Below are positions 25,213 through 33,556 of a stretch of 64,000 nucleotides of DNA, in pieces. Position 1 is the stretch's first letter; the number at the start of each line of letters is the position of its first letter. The stretch spans positions 62,001 to 126,000 of the forward strand of contig NZ_JAKJSO010000013.1 of the NCBI RefSeq assembly GCF_050337045.1. The letters run 5' to 3'. Source of the DNA: Photobacterium kagoshimensis (GTDB lineage: Bacteria; Pseudomonadota; Gammaproteobacteria; Enterobacterales; Vibrionaceae). A program made the position numbers and the translations under genes. The notes under the pieces were generated by a model. The model made no database searches. It was not told where the DNA came from and worked only from the letters and a program-made list of their open reading frames with translations.

Positions 25213-25562
25213 GCATCCCCCTAAATCTTCTTATTGTGCAGAGAAGTGTGTCAGAAAAGTGATGCGAAGAATCAACGATTGCTGTCTTGCATCTGACTGG
25301 CTATCCAAACACGTTACGCGAACATGCTGTTTAACCTTTATGTGTTAATTGTCGTCTATTTATCTGAAATTACTAAATACAAATAATGTATTTCATCAAT
25401 AGGCAAAAACTATCAAGGAAAGTATCGCAATAAAAAAACGCGTTACCTATTGCTAGATAACGCGTTCTTTAAATCGCTTTTTTACTTTTTAAGTCAACTC
25501 GTTAAATCAATAGTTACACAAAAAACAGTACCAAAGTCAGTCCTAATGCGTTTAATACGCAA
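25213..25562. other. intergenic region between CBS and DUF945 genes
   Basis: About 350 bp with the CBS gene promoter and the DUF945 gene terminator. A 170-codon plus-strand frame from 25450 runs into the DUF945 gene and is its shadow. Confidence 0.5.
25432..25466 (-). terminator. intrinsic terminator of the DUF945 gene
   Basis: AACGCGTTA and TAACGCGTT arms with an 11-nt loop. On the minus strand the stem is followed by TTTTTTT. It lies about 100 nt past the stop codon. Confidence 0.85.
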
Positions 25563-26876
25563 TTACATAAATAGCATAAATAACATGCCTAACGGCAGTT
25601 GGTCACCATTGGCGAGAATCACTTTATCGCCTTCAACCTGCATGTTTAATACATACTTATCTTCCAAGCGCTCTACGATTTCGGCTTGTTCCATCATAGT
25701 CGCTCGCTCTAACAAGGCTGGATCCATTTCAACAAGCTCTTTCGGTAATTCAAGCGCAATGTTGCCCGTTAGTTTTTCAGCCATTTTATCGACATTTTGC
25801 GAAGCACGCGCTAACCCAGGCGATACAACAAAACGTACTTGGCTACGAATATCTCCCATCGGTGTTGTCAGGCTTAAATCATCCATGGCGAGCGTTAGCC
25901 CTTTAGCCACCAGCAGATCTAGCGCTAATAAGGCTTCTTTTTGCTGCTCTGGGCTCATTTGATCATTAATTTCATCACTCATATCGCCTAGGCGCGTAAT
26001 CGCAGGGTAATCCAACCCAATGAAAGACAGAGCAAAGTTGAAATTGTTGTAATCTTTTCCATCAATTGAAACAATTTTCTCTATGGTCACCTTATTTTCA
26101 TTGGTTAGGCGTGCATTTTCATCTGCTGCTGCATCTTTAGTTGGCTCTGTCAGCACATTACTCATCGCCACTGACATATTAGTTAGACTCACCGCCTTAT
26201 CGTTATTACTGTCGATGAATTTAACGGAACCTAGCTGCGCGCTTTGACTGCCTAGCCAAAACTGACCATCCATCACACCTTTACCATCGCCAGATAAGTT
26301 ACTCATCGCCATGGTTTCATTGGCGGTTGTCGTCACCGAAAACTGTGGAAGATGGTAATGAAATTCCCCCGCCCCTTTCGCATCAACAACACCATCAAAG
26401 ATAAAGGGTTCACTAGAGACTGATGAACCAAAATCATCTTTATAAGCAACTGGGTTAACCACCACTTTAAACTCAGTACGGCGTGTTAGCGATGTCTCTG
26501 TTTGGAATGTAATGGGCGCAACACCTTCACCCCACGCTTGTGCCGCCACTTTTTGTAGCCCTTCATCCAGCTCAAATTGGCTTTCTGACGTCATACCAAG
26601 GAAGCCATGTTTGATCTTGTGCGAGACATGCCAAACAGAGGGTAAGCCTTCTTCTTCAAACAGCGCTTTAAATTCGTCTTTTACTTCAATACGAGATACC
26701 GCTTCGGAACCGAGATAACCACGGTCATAGCTTTCGTTGCTGATTTTGACGTAAGGGTTCTCATACTTGCCAACGGTATCTAAATAAATACGTTCGCCAA
26801 CTTGACCCACAGCAATCGGCCAACACACCGCCACCGCAATAGCACCACCAATTGCCCCAATTTTCTTGAGCGTCAT
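25563..26876 (-). CDS. DUF945 (YdgA-like) protein
   Basis: A 437-residue protein of the DUF945/YdgA family. One N-terminal hydrophobic segment (about 5-25, IGAIGGAIAVAVCWPIAVGQ) acts as signal anchor. The rest is a periplasmic, beta-rich domain with the family hallmarks ENPYVKISNESYDRGYLGS near the start and SLTTPMGDIRSQVRFVV further on. The function of the family is not established; E. coli YdgA has been linked to the inner membrane. The gene is divergent from the module-2 kinase, sharing a 175-bp promoter region, and ends in its own terminator. Confidence 0.85.
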   Translation of the reverse strand: MTLKKIGAIGGAIAVAVCWPIAVGQVGERIYLDTVGKYENPYVKISNESYDRGYLGSEAVSRIEVKDEFKALFEEEGLPSVWHVSHKIKHGFLGMTSESQFELDEGLQKVAAQAWGEGVAPITFQTETSLTRRTEFKVVVNPVAYKDDFGSSVSSEPFIFDGVVDAKGAGEFHYHLPQFSVTTTANETMAMSNLSGDGKGVMDGQFWLGSQSAQLGSVKFIDSNNDKAVSLTNMSVAMSNVLTEPTKDAAADENARLTNENKVTIEKIVSIDGKDYNNFNFALSFIGLDYPAITRLGDMSDEINDQMSPEQQKEALLALDLLVAKGLTLAMDDLSLTTPMGDIRSQVRFVVSPGLARASQNVDKMAEKLTGNIALELPKELVEMDPALLERATMMEQAEIVERLEDKYVLNMQVEGDKVILANGDQLPLGMLFMLFM

Positions 26877-27051
26877 AAATATCCCTGATCGAAAAAAATA
26901 AACTAAGGCTAGTGTATTACAAAGCGATGCATACCTCTATGAATCCTCTATGGATCAACAAGTAATCCACTCAAATTGTTGTCAGCCTCTCAGACCTTAT
27001 TGCTCATTTAACATACACTGCCAATAGAATTCACCTCAGAAGGATCCCACC

Positions 27052-29013
27052 GTGAATAGCTTTGTCATTTTGTGTCTTGATGATGAGCCTGATATTGTCG
27101 AACGACTGCGGCAAGATCTCAGCTCGTTTAGCAATCTGTTTGATATTATTGGTGCAGATTGCATTGAAGATGCCAATGACACGCTGACCTTTATTGAACA
27201 ACAAGGTCAACAAGCTGCGATGGTGATCTGTGACAACGATTTAGGGGCCGATAACGGGGTTGATTTTTTAGTGCAACTCGATAATCACCCTGTCACCAAG
27301 CGCGCCCGCACCGTGTTACTCAACGACAAGCCGCAAATTGATGTCATTATGCAAGCCGTTAACGAAGGTCGGCTCAATTACTGCTTAACGAAACCGTGGC
27401 AACGTGACGAGTTACACCGTGTACTCACCAAAGAGCTCACTACCTATATCCTTAAACACCCTGACGAAGACTGGCTCAAATACAGCCAGCAACTTGACCA
27501 TCGCCGTATCTTAAAAGCCCATATTGATCGACAAATGTCGCGCTTTCGGTCAGGCTTTATTCGTCATGGTGATCACCTTGATGATGCAACACTGGCCAGC
27601 CAAGTTACCGATGCCTTGCACAGTTTCTTCCAAGGGAATGATGAACATAAAGCGTGCCGCACTTACAGTGAAGGCCACGTGCTGACCCATGAAGGTGAAG
27701 CGAATAATTTCTTATGGTTCATTACCCGAGGAGAAGTTGCCTTATATAAAAAAGACGAAGACGATTTTAAACACGAGGTGGTTCGAGTTGGATCTGGCAA
27801 CCTGATCGGAGGTATGTCTTTTGTGACTGGCGAGGCTTCTTTTTCAACCGGTATTACGCTGTGTCAAACCGATGTGATTAAGCTAGATAGGCAACTGTTT
27901 ACCAAGGTAATGAATTCCCAAAGCGAGTTGCTCCCACTTTTTACAAACCTTCTACTGCGCAACTTTAACCGCCGCTTGCAAGGCAGCATCAAAACCGAAA
28001 TGCGATTACAGCAAACCCTTAAATCACTTGATGAAGCCTATCAAGAGTTAATCGACAAAGAAAAAATGGCGATGCTTGGCCAGTTAGTTGCAGGGGTTGC
28101 ACACGAGCTAAACAACCCCGTTTCTGCCATTTTGCGCGGCAGCGACACCTTAAAAGAAACCATCTGCAAACTCACCGAATCACAGCTAAGCCACGATAAC
28201 CAAATGCAGGGGAATGTCATTTTACAGCGAGCGATGCAATCTCGCCCACTGTCTACATCGGAGACAAGACAGCGGGCAAAACAACTAGAAAGCACACTTG
28301 GTGATAGGCAAACCGCCCGCAAAGCCGTTCTAATGGGGCTTGATGATGCCGATAGCGTTGAACAATGGTTACTCCCGCAAAAGCATCAACTCAAAACCGT
28401 TATCGATGAATGGGAACACTACTATCAGATGGGGAACTTCCTACGCTCCATCAATGTTTGTGCTCATCGCATTGCAGACTTAGTCAAAAGCCTGAAAAGC
28501 TACGCCCGTCAAGATGATGAAACCACTCATGACGTTGATTTACATGAAGGGTTGGAAGATACCTTAGTGATCTTTGAAAACCGATTAAAGCGTCATAAGA
28601 TCACCAAGGAGTATGCTGAACTGCCACCTATACGCTGTCAGCCTATTGCATTACAACAAGTCTGGACTAACTTAATTGCTAACGCGTTAGATGCCGTTCC
28701 TGAGCCAGGTGAAATTCGTATCACCACCCAGTTCACGCCCAATAGCCATCAGCAAAGTATCGATATTATCGTCGAAGATAATGGCAAAGGCATTCCGCTT
28801 GAACAGCAAGAAAAAGTCTTTGAGCTTAACTACACCACTAAGCGCGAGGGCAATTTTGGTCTTGGAATTGGCTTATCGGTATGCCAGCAAATCATTCACC
28901 AACATAATGGGGCTATTCGTATCGAATCTGAGTTAGACCGCTTTACCAGAATGATTGTGACTTTACCTGTACACAGCAACACCAACCACAGCCAAGATCA
29001 AACAAGGCAATGA
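27052..29013 (+). CDS. hybrid receiver/cNMP-fold sensor histidine kinase (module 2)
   Basis: A 653-residue soluble protein with three parts. An N-terminal receiver (about 1-130) keeps Asp10/Asp11, Asp61 and Lys114, but Asn91 stands where the conserved Thr/Ser should be (VLLNDK). A cNMP-binding fold follows (about 200-290), reading LIGGMSFVTGEASFSTGIT in place of the phosphate cassette. The kinase core has His351 in LVAGVAHELNNPVSAIL, a roughly 100-residue insert (about 365-465, with STSETRQRAK) before the second helix, the N-box TNLIANALDAV and FGLGIGLSV. The GTG start has AAGGA before it. It pairs with the receiver-only gene 16 nt downstream and is paralogous to module 1. Confidence 0.87.
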   Translation: MNSFVILCLDDEPDIVERLRQDLSSFSNLFDIIGADCIEDANDTLTFIEQQGQQAAMVICDNDLGADNGVDFLVQLDNHPVTKRARTVLLNDKPQIDVIMQAVNEGRLNYCLTKPWQRDELHRVLTKELTTYILKHPDEDWLKYSQQLDHRRILKAHIDRQMSRFRSGFIRHGDHLDDATLASQVTDALHSFFQGNDEHKACRTYSEGHVLTHEGEANNFLWFITRGEVALYKKDEDDFKHEVVRVGSGNLIGGMSFVTGEASFSTGITLCQTDVIKLDRQLFTKVMNSQSELLPLFTNLLLRNFNRRLQGSIKTEMRLQQTLKSLDEAYQELIDKEKMAMLGQLVAGVAHELNNPVSAILRGSDTLKETICKLTESQLSHDNQMQGNVILQRAMQSRPLSTSETRQRAKQLESTLGDRQTARKAVLMGLDDADSVEQWLLPQKHQLKTVIDEWEHYYQMGNFLRSINVCAHRIADLVKSLKSYARQDDETTHDVDLHEGLEDTLVIFENRLKRHKITKEYAELPPIRCQPIALQQVWTNLIANALDAVPEPGEIRITTQFTPNSHQQSIDIIVEDNGKGIPLEQQEKVFELNYTTKREGNFGLGIGLSVCQQIIHQHNGAIRIESELDRFTRMIVTLPVHSNTNHSQDQTRQ

Positions 29014-29029
29014 CATAAGGAAGAGCGCT

Positions 29030-29530
29030 ATGAACAAGTATATGATTTTATGTGTTGATGATGAGCGCGAAGTGCTCGATAGCGTCTTGCACGACCTCGA
29101 GCCATTAAGCGAGCACTTTATTTTAGAAGCGGCGGAATCGGTAGATGAAGCCAAAGAAGTCTTAGCTGATGCTATCGCCGATCATATTCCACTGGCATTG
29201 ATTTTGTGTGATCACATCATGCCTGGGGAAACTGGTATCCATTTTTTAATTGAATTAAAGCAACAAGATGAAACAAAATCTGCCCGTAAAGTGCTATTAA
29301 CCGGGCAAGCTGGGTTAGAAGAAACTGTGCAAGCCGTTAACAATGCCAGCTTAGATTATTATGTGGCGAAACCTTGGGATGGTGAAAATTTAAGAACCGT
29401 CGTAATTGAACAATTAACCAGCTATATGATTGATAATGAAAAAGAATTAATGCCATGGGCGCGTATATTAAATACAGCAAAAATCATGCAAGCAATGAGT
29501 GATCGTCGCCTTTCTTTGTCTGACGGCTAA
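29030..29530 (+). CDS. receiver-only response regulator (module 2)
   Basis: A 166-residue single receiver domain with complete active site: Asp10/Asp11, Asp61 in LCDHIMPGETG, Thr91 in LLTGQAG and Lys114 in VAKPW. The tail of about 40 residues has no known output domain. It is closely similar to the regulator at 19304-19777. The ribosome-binding site AGGAAGAG precedes the ATG. It is probably phosphorylated by the kinase 16 nt upstream and acts through protein contacts. Confidence 0.86.
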   Translation: MNKYMILCVDDEREVLDSVLHDLEPLSEHFILEAAESVDEAKEVLADAIADHIPLALILCDHIMPGETGIHFLIELKQQDETKSARKVLLTGQAGLEETVQAVNNASLDYYVAKPWDGENLRTVVIEQLTSYMIDNEKELMPWARILNTAKIMQAMSDRRLSLSDG

Positions 29531-29609
29531 TTATCATACAAAGCCTTGCGATTGAACTAAGAAGTGTTATCTTTATCACAAAATCTAAGTTCTCCGAAAA
29601 GGTGACGCT

Positions 29610-30617
29610 ATGAAAGTTGCAGTCTTTAGCACAAAAAAATACGACCAAAAGTCCTTTGAGTTGATTAATCAAGATTATCAACTTGAGCTTTCTTATTTTG
29701 AATTCCGTTTAACCGAGCAAACGGCCCGTATGGCCCAAGGCTTTAATGCGGTATGTGCCTTTGTGAATGACGACTTATCACAACCTGTGCTAGCACAACT
29801 GGCTAAAGCAGGTGTTCGCCTTATTGCTATGCGCTGCGCTGGCTTTGATAAAGTCGATTTAGCCGCTGCAAAAGCACTCAATATCCAAGTAGTTAGAGTG
29901 CCTGCATACTCACCAGAAGCCATTGCCGAACACACCATCGGCCTAATGCTTAGCCTAAATCGCCGCATCCATCGCGCTTATCAACGTACTCGCGATGCCA
30001 ACTTTTCCCTTGAAGGCCTAACAGGGTTTAACTTTAACGGCAAAACCGTGGGGGTAATTGGTACTGGTCGCATCGGTATTGCAACTATGCGTATTTTAAA
30101 AGGACTCGGCATGAATATTTTGGCCTATGATCCTTTTGAAAACCCAGCAGCAATAGCACTAGGTGCAACCTACACCAGTCTTGATGATATTTACCAACAA
30201 GCGCATGTGATCACCCTGCACTGCCCAATGACAGATGACAATTACCATATGCTAAACGCCCAGGCATTTGAAAAAATGCAAGATGGCGTCATGATAATCA
30301 ATACCAGCCGTGGCGGCTTACTCAACTCCAAAGATGCCATCGAGGCGCTAAAAAGCAGCCGTATTGGTTCATTAGGCATTGATGTATATGAAAATGAACA
30401 AGATTTGTTTTTCCAAGACAAATCTAACGATGTCATTAAAGACGATGTATTCCGTCGTTTATCCTCGTGTCATAACGTGCTATTTACTGGCCATCAAGCT
30501 TTTTTAACGGATGAAGCACTAGGCAATATTGCCGATACAAGCTTATACAGCATCCGACAATTTGCCATGGGTGAAACCTCGGGCAATGAGCTCATCACCA
30601 AGGCTGAATCCTGCTAA
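29610..30617 (+). CDS. ldhA: fermentative D-lactate dehydrogenase
   Basis: A 335-residue NAD-dependent D-2-hydroxyacid dehydrogenase that reduces pyruvate to D-lactate. The N-terminal substrate domain starts MKVAVFSTKKYD, as in E. coli LdhA. The Rossmann loop is GVIGTGRIGIAT (about 150-161). The catalytic trio is Arg in NTSRGGLL, Glu in DVYENEQDLFF, and His in FTGHQAFLT. DVYENE with FFQDKS is characteristic of LdhA rather than of other family members. It lies 79 bp after module 2 on the same strand. Whether it is co-transcribed is not clear. Confidence 0.95.
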   Translation: MKVAVFSTKKYDQKSFELINQDYQLELSYFEFRLTEQTARMAQGFNAVCAFVNDDLSQPVLAQLAKAGVRLIAMRCAGFDKVDLAAAKALNIQVVRVPAYSPEAIAEHTIGLMLSLNRRIHRAYQRTRDANFSLEGLTGFNFNGKTVGVIGTGRIGIATMRILKGLGMNILAYDPFENPAAIALGATYTSLDDIYQQAHVITLHCPMTDDNYHMLNAQAFEKMQDGVMIINTSRGGLLNSKDAIEALKSSRIGSLGIDVYENEQDLFFQDKSNDVIKDDVFRRLSSCHNVLFTGHQAFLTDEALGNIADTSLYSIRQFAMGETSGNELITKAESC

Positions 30618-30696
30618 TCATAGGTGTAAAGCAGCATAATACTTGGCAGGTGAATAAGCACAGACTGTGGCAAAGTTCACATCAACAGGCTTAATT

Positions 30697-30716
30697 CGGT
30701 GGTTATTTAACCACCG
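30697..30716 (+). terminator. hairpin after ldhA
   Basis: CGGTGGTT-ATTT-AACCACCG, a perfect 8-bp stem followed by CATTATCATTTT. The T run is poor, so termination may be inefficient. Confidence 0.6.
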
Positions 30717-30817
30717 CATTATCATTTTGATGAACAAGTTAATGCAAAACCTATGATTGGTATTACTTGTACTTTAGAATACTGGGAATTCTATTTTACA
30801 GCCTTTGGAATCCTTTC

Positions 30818-31369
30818 ATGCGCAAAACACTTATTGCAGCAGGTCTTGTTCTAGCAACAATGTCTGCGGCACATGCTGAAACACCAGCAACCAACACAAT
30901 GAGCAACTTCAGCTACGATTACGCAGAAGCGCGTATTGGTATTGATCCATTGACTTACGGTGGCGGCTTTAGCATGTCAATTCACCCTAACGCGCATATC
31001 ACAGGTAGTATTGATACACGCTTCAAAGGCGATTGGGATGCAAACGTTGGTGTTGGCTTCCATGCTCCAGTGAACAACTGGGCAGATATTACAGGTGAAA
31101 TCAAAGCCCTGAATGTTAAAAATGATCGCTACAACAGCGCTGGTGGCAAGATGGGTGTTGAAGTGAACTTAGGTGTTCGCCAATGGCTTGGTCCACAGTT
31201 TGAGGTTGGCGGCAAAATCGGCCACACAACGATTAGCGATGATGATAAAGTCATTGGTTCAATTACTGGTCGCTTCCATGCAACTGAGCTGTTTTCTATC
31301 GGTGCAGAAGGCAAGTTCAACGGCCTTTACGGTGATCAAATTATCCTAACGACACGTTTCAAACTGTAA
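30818..31369 (+). CDS. YfaZ-like outer-membrane protein
   Basis: About 183 residues. I start at the ATG at 30818, which gives a clean signal peptide (MRKTLIAAGLVLATMSAAHA, cleavage before ETPATN); an in-frame ATG at 30767 would bury it. The mature part has alternating amphipathic strands ending in a terminal strand (GDQIILTTRFKL) with a final Leu, as in small beta-barrels of the YfaZ family. The function of YfaZ is unknown. It ends in a strong terminator. Confidence 0.78.
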   Translation: MRKTLIAAGLVLATMSAAHAETPATNTMSNFSYDYAEARIGIDPLTYGGGFSMSIHPNAHITGSIDTRFKGDWDANVGVGFHAPVNNWADITGEIKALNVKNDRYNSAGGKMGVEVNLGVRQWLGPQFEVGGKIGHTTISDDDKVIGSITGRFHATELFSIGAEGKFNGLYGDQIILTTRFKL

Positions 31370-31394
31370 TCCGTTTGTACGAACGCGTCAGCAT

Positions 31395-31423
31395 AAAACG
31401 GTAGCCACGCGCTGCCGTTTTTT
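31395..31423 (+). terminator. intrinsic terminator after the YfaZ-like gene
   Basis: AAAACGGTAGC-CACGC-GCTGCCGTTTTTT: a stem of about 10 pairs with one mismatch and a T6 tail. Confidence 0.88.
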
Positions 31424-31598
31424 ATACCCATTAAATATCATCTTTACGCTTCATCAATATTTCCCCACTGAACAAGCCTTGCTGTAAAACAAAAAGCAAA
31501 CACACACAGCTATAAACACTCACAGCCAGTTACTCTGCCTTTTATTCTCGGTTTAGGTATACTAGCCAGACATATTTGTCAGTAAGGCTCACCGCCAC

Positions 31599-32144
31599 AT
31601 GAAACAACTACTCGATTTTATCCCGCTTATTGTCTTTTTTGTATTGTATAAAACCCATGATATTTTTGTCGCTACGGGCGCTTTGATCATCGCGACAGCC
31701 ATTCAAATTGCACTAACATGGTTTTTGTACAAAAAAGTCGAAAAGATGCAGCTGATCACCTTTGCTATGGTTGCTGTTTTCGGTAGTTTGACGCTGTTCT
31801 TGCACGACGAAAATTTCATAAAATGGAAAGTCACCATTGTCTATGCACTCTTTGCGATTGGCCTAGCTGTTAGCCAGCTAATGGGTAAGCCCGCAATTAA
31901 AAGCATGTTAGGCAAAGAACTTACCCTACCCGACACGGTTTGGGGCAAAATCAACCTTGCTTGGGTGGCTTTCTTTTCAACTTGTGCAATAGTAAATGTT
32001 TACGTTGCATTCACTTTACCGCTCGATGTTTGGGTAAACTTTAAAGTATTCGGCTTGCTTGTACTGACGTTACTCTTTACCCTTGCCACTGGCGGATATA
32101 TCTATCACCATATGCCGAAAGAAAACGGTTCAGACAAGCAGTAA
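31599..32144 (+). CDS. yciB: YciB inner-membrane septation/cell-envelope protein
   Basis: A 181-residue polytopic membrane protein with five or six transmembrane segments and the family start MKQLLDFIPLIVFFVLYK. The IspZ/YciB signature GKELTLPDTVWGKINLAWV is present. It was named intracellular septation protein A, and in E. coli it affects envelope integrity and interacts with elongation and division proteins. It lies 13 bp ahead of yciA, an order kept in many gammaproteobacteria. Confidence 0.94.
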   Translation: MKQLLDFIPLIVFFVLYKTHDIFVATGALIIATAIQIALTWFLYKKVEKMQLITFAMVAVFGSLTLFLHDENFIKWKVTIVYALFAIGLAVSQLMGKPAIKSMLGKELTLPDTVWGKINLAWVAFFSTCAIVNVYVAFTLPLDVWVNFKVFGLLVLTLLFTLATGGYIYHHMPKENGSDKQ

Positions 32145-32157
32145 CTCGGAATCAACA

Positions 32158-32556
32158 ATGAGCACAGAAAACAACATCCCTCGCGGACAACTTCTTCTCC
32201 GCACCCTTGCAATGCCAGCAGACACCAACGCTAATGGCGATATTTTTGGTGGCTGGATCATGTCTCAGCTCGATTTAGCTGGTGCGATTTTAGCAAAAGA
32301 AATCTCAGGTGGCCGTGTAGTAACGGTTTCTGTCGAGAGCATCGCATTTAAAGCCCCCGTTAGTGTGGGTGACGTTGTTTGCTGTTATGGTGAATGTAAG
32401 CGTATAGGCAACACATCAATGAGTGTTGGCCTTGAAGTTTGGGTTAAGCCTGTCGCGCATGAAGCCATTGGTGACCGCTACCAAGTTTGTGAAGCAACAT
32501 TTAATTACGTTGCGATTAATAGCGAAGGTCGACCGCGACCAGTTAAAAAAGCCTAA
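32158..32556 (+). CDS. yciA: acyl-CoA thioesterase YciA
   Basis: A 132-residue hot-dog-fold thioesterase that hydrolyses a wide range of acyl-CoAs. The active-site region reads PADTNANGDIFGGWIMSQLD, followed by the CoA-binding SVESIAFKAPVSVGD. I start at 32158, just after yciB. The open frame begins earlier at 32083, but that part overlaps yciB in another frame and is not credible. A terminator follows directly. Confidence 0.94.
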   Translation: MSTENNIPRGQLLLRTLAMPADTNANGDIFGGWIMSQLDLAGAILAKEISGGRVVTVSVESIAFKAPVSVGDVVCCYGECKRIGNTSMSVGLEVWVKPVAHEAIGDRYQVCEATFNYVAINSEGRPRPVKKA

Positions 32557-32558
32557 TC

Positions 32559-32593
32559 AAAAAAAGCCTCACTTCATCGTTGAGGCTTTTTTT
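32559..32593 (+). terminator. intrinsic terminator after yciA
   Basis: AAAAAGCCTCA and TGAGGCTTTTTTT arms with a 9-nt loop, starting right after the stop codon. Confidence 0.92.
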
Positions 32594-32696
32594 ATTGAGC
32601 TAGCAGTTCGCTCTCAAGAAACATTGCTGACCTTGCCCTGCAAAGATACAATCAGATGATAAATGAACGCCCCACCCACTAAAAAGGAATATAACA

Positions 32697-32996
32697 ATGT
32701 GGTATGTAATCTTCTCTCAAGATGTTGAAAACAGCCTAGAGCGCCGTTTAAGTGTACGCGAAAAACACCTTGCGCGTTTAACAGACCTACAAGAACAAGG
32801 TCGATTACTGGTCGCAGGACCGAACCCTGCCATCGACAGCGAAAACCCAGGTGAAGCTGGCTTTACAGGATCAACCGTGATTGCTGAATTCAACTCATTA
32901 GACGAAGCAAAACAATGGGCAGATGCGGATCCGTACATTGAAGCGGGCGTTTACCAAAACGTGATCGTTAAACCTTTCAAGAAAGTGCTGCCTTAG
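32697..32996 (+). CDS. yciI: YciI-family protein
   Basis: A 99-residue protein of the YCII dimer family. It keeps the family start WYVIFSQDVENSLERRL, a His in EKHLARL and an Asp-Pro (DADPY) near the C-terminus that with the His forms the putative active-site pair. No reaction is established for YciI. Family members related by fold act on chlorinated or unusual substrates. It follows yciB-yciA after a terminator and so has its own promoter. Confidence 0.92.
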   Translation: MWYVIFSQDVENSLERRLSVREKHLARLTDLQEQGRLLVAGPNPAIDSENPGEAGFTGSTVIAEFNSLDEAKQWADADPYIEAGVYQNVIVKPFKKVLP

Positions 32997-33068
32997 TTTT
33001 TGATAAATTTAAATGCTGAGTTGACACGCTAACTTAGTTAAGCCACTAACATTAAGAAAGCCTTAATT

Positions 33069-33458
33069 ATGCTGAAGAAAATATTAGCTCTCGCTGCATT
33101 TTTAGCCCTGAGCGGGTGTGCATCTAGCGAAGATGATACTGCGATAGCCTTAGCAAAAAGCCGAGCAGCGACCATAAATGCGAAAGCGCCTTACGACAAG
33201 ATTGATGAGTACAAAATCATGAAGGCGCAAGCACAAAATAAGACAGTGGTTATTACGGTACTTTATGGTGGTGGTGGCAAAATGGCTCCTTCGCAGACCA
33301 TTAAAGCAGCTGCTGCCAACTATTGTAGTAGCGAAGAACTGACGCCACTGTTTGATGCCGGTGTCAGCTACAACATCAAAATCATGGATATGCGGGGACG
33401 CACCATGGTTGAGCAATCGGTTTATGGTGATTACTGCAAACAATTGGCGCAGCAATAG
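33069..33458 (+). CDS. AspS/GspS-type type II secretion pilotin lipoprotein
   Basis: A 129-residue lipoprotein with lipobox LSGC (Cys18). The mature part has two cysteines (in NYCSSEE and GDYCKQ) that could form the disulfide reported for AspS-type pilotins. The segment FDAGVSYNIKIMDMRGRTMVEQ fits that family. Such pilotins carry the type II secretin GspD to the outer membrane. In Vibrio the gene lies away from the gsp operon, as here. I am recalling the family and have not compared sequences, so the assignment is moderate. Confidence 0.62.
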   Translation: MLKKILALAAFLALSGCASSEDDTAIALAKSRAATINAKAPYDKIDEYKIMKAQAQNKTVVITVLYGGGGKMAPSQTIKAAAANYCSSEELTPLFDAGVSYNIKIMDMRGRTMVEQSVYGDYCKQLAQQ

Positions 33459-33487
33459 CGTAAAACCTTATATTTCGTCTCAAATAG

Positions 33488-33524
33488 CAAACGGCCGCGA
33501 ATATCACCATTCACGGCCGTTTTT
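33488..33524 (+). terminator. intrinsic terminator
   Basis: ACGGCCG-C-GAAT loop ATTC-A-CGGCCGT followed by TTTTA. It lies between the pilotin gene and the convergent methyltransferase gene. Confidence 0.85.
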
Positions 33525-33556
33525 ATTTAATACGAAAGACCTGAAACCCGTTATTG

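Noticed and set aside
32083..32157. Upstream extension of yciA
   Set aside because: It overlaps the end of yciB in another frame. The YciA family starts at the ATG at 32158.
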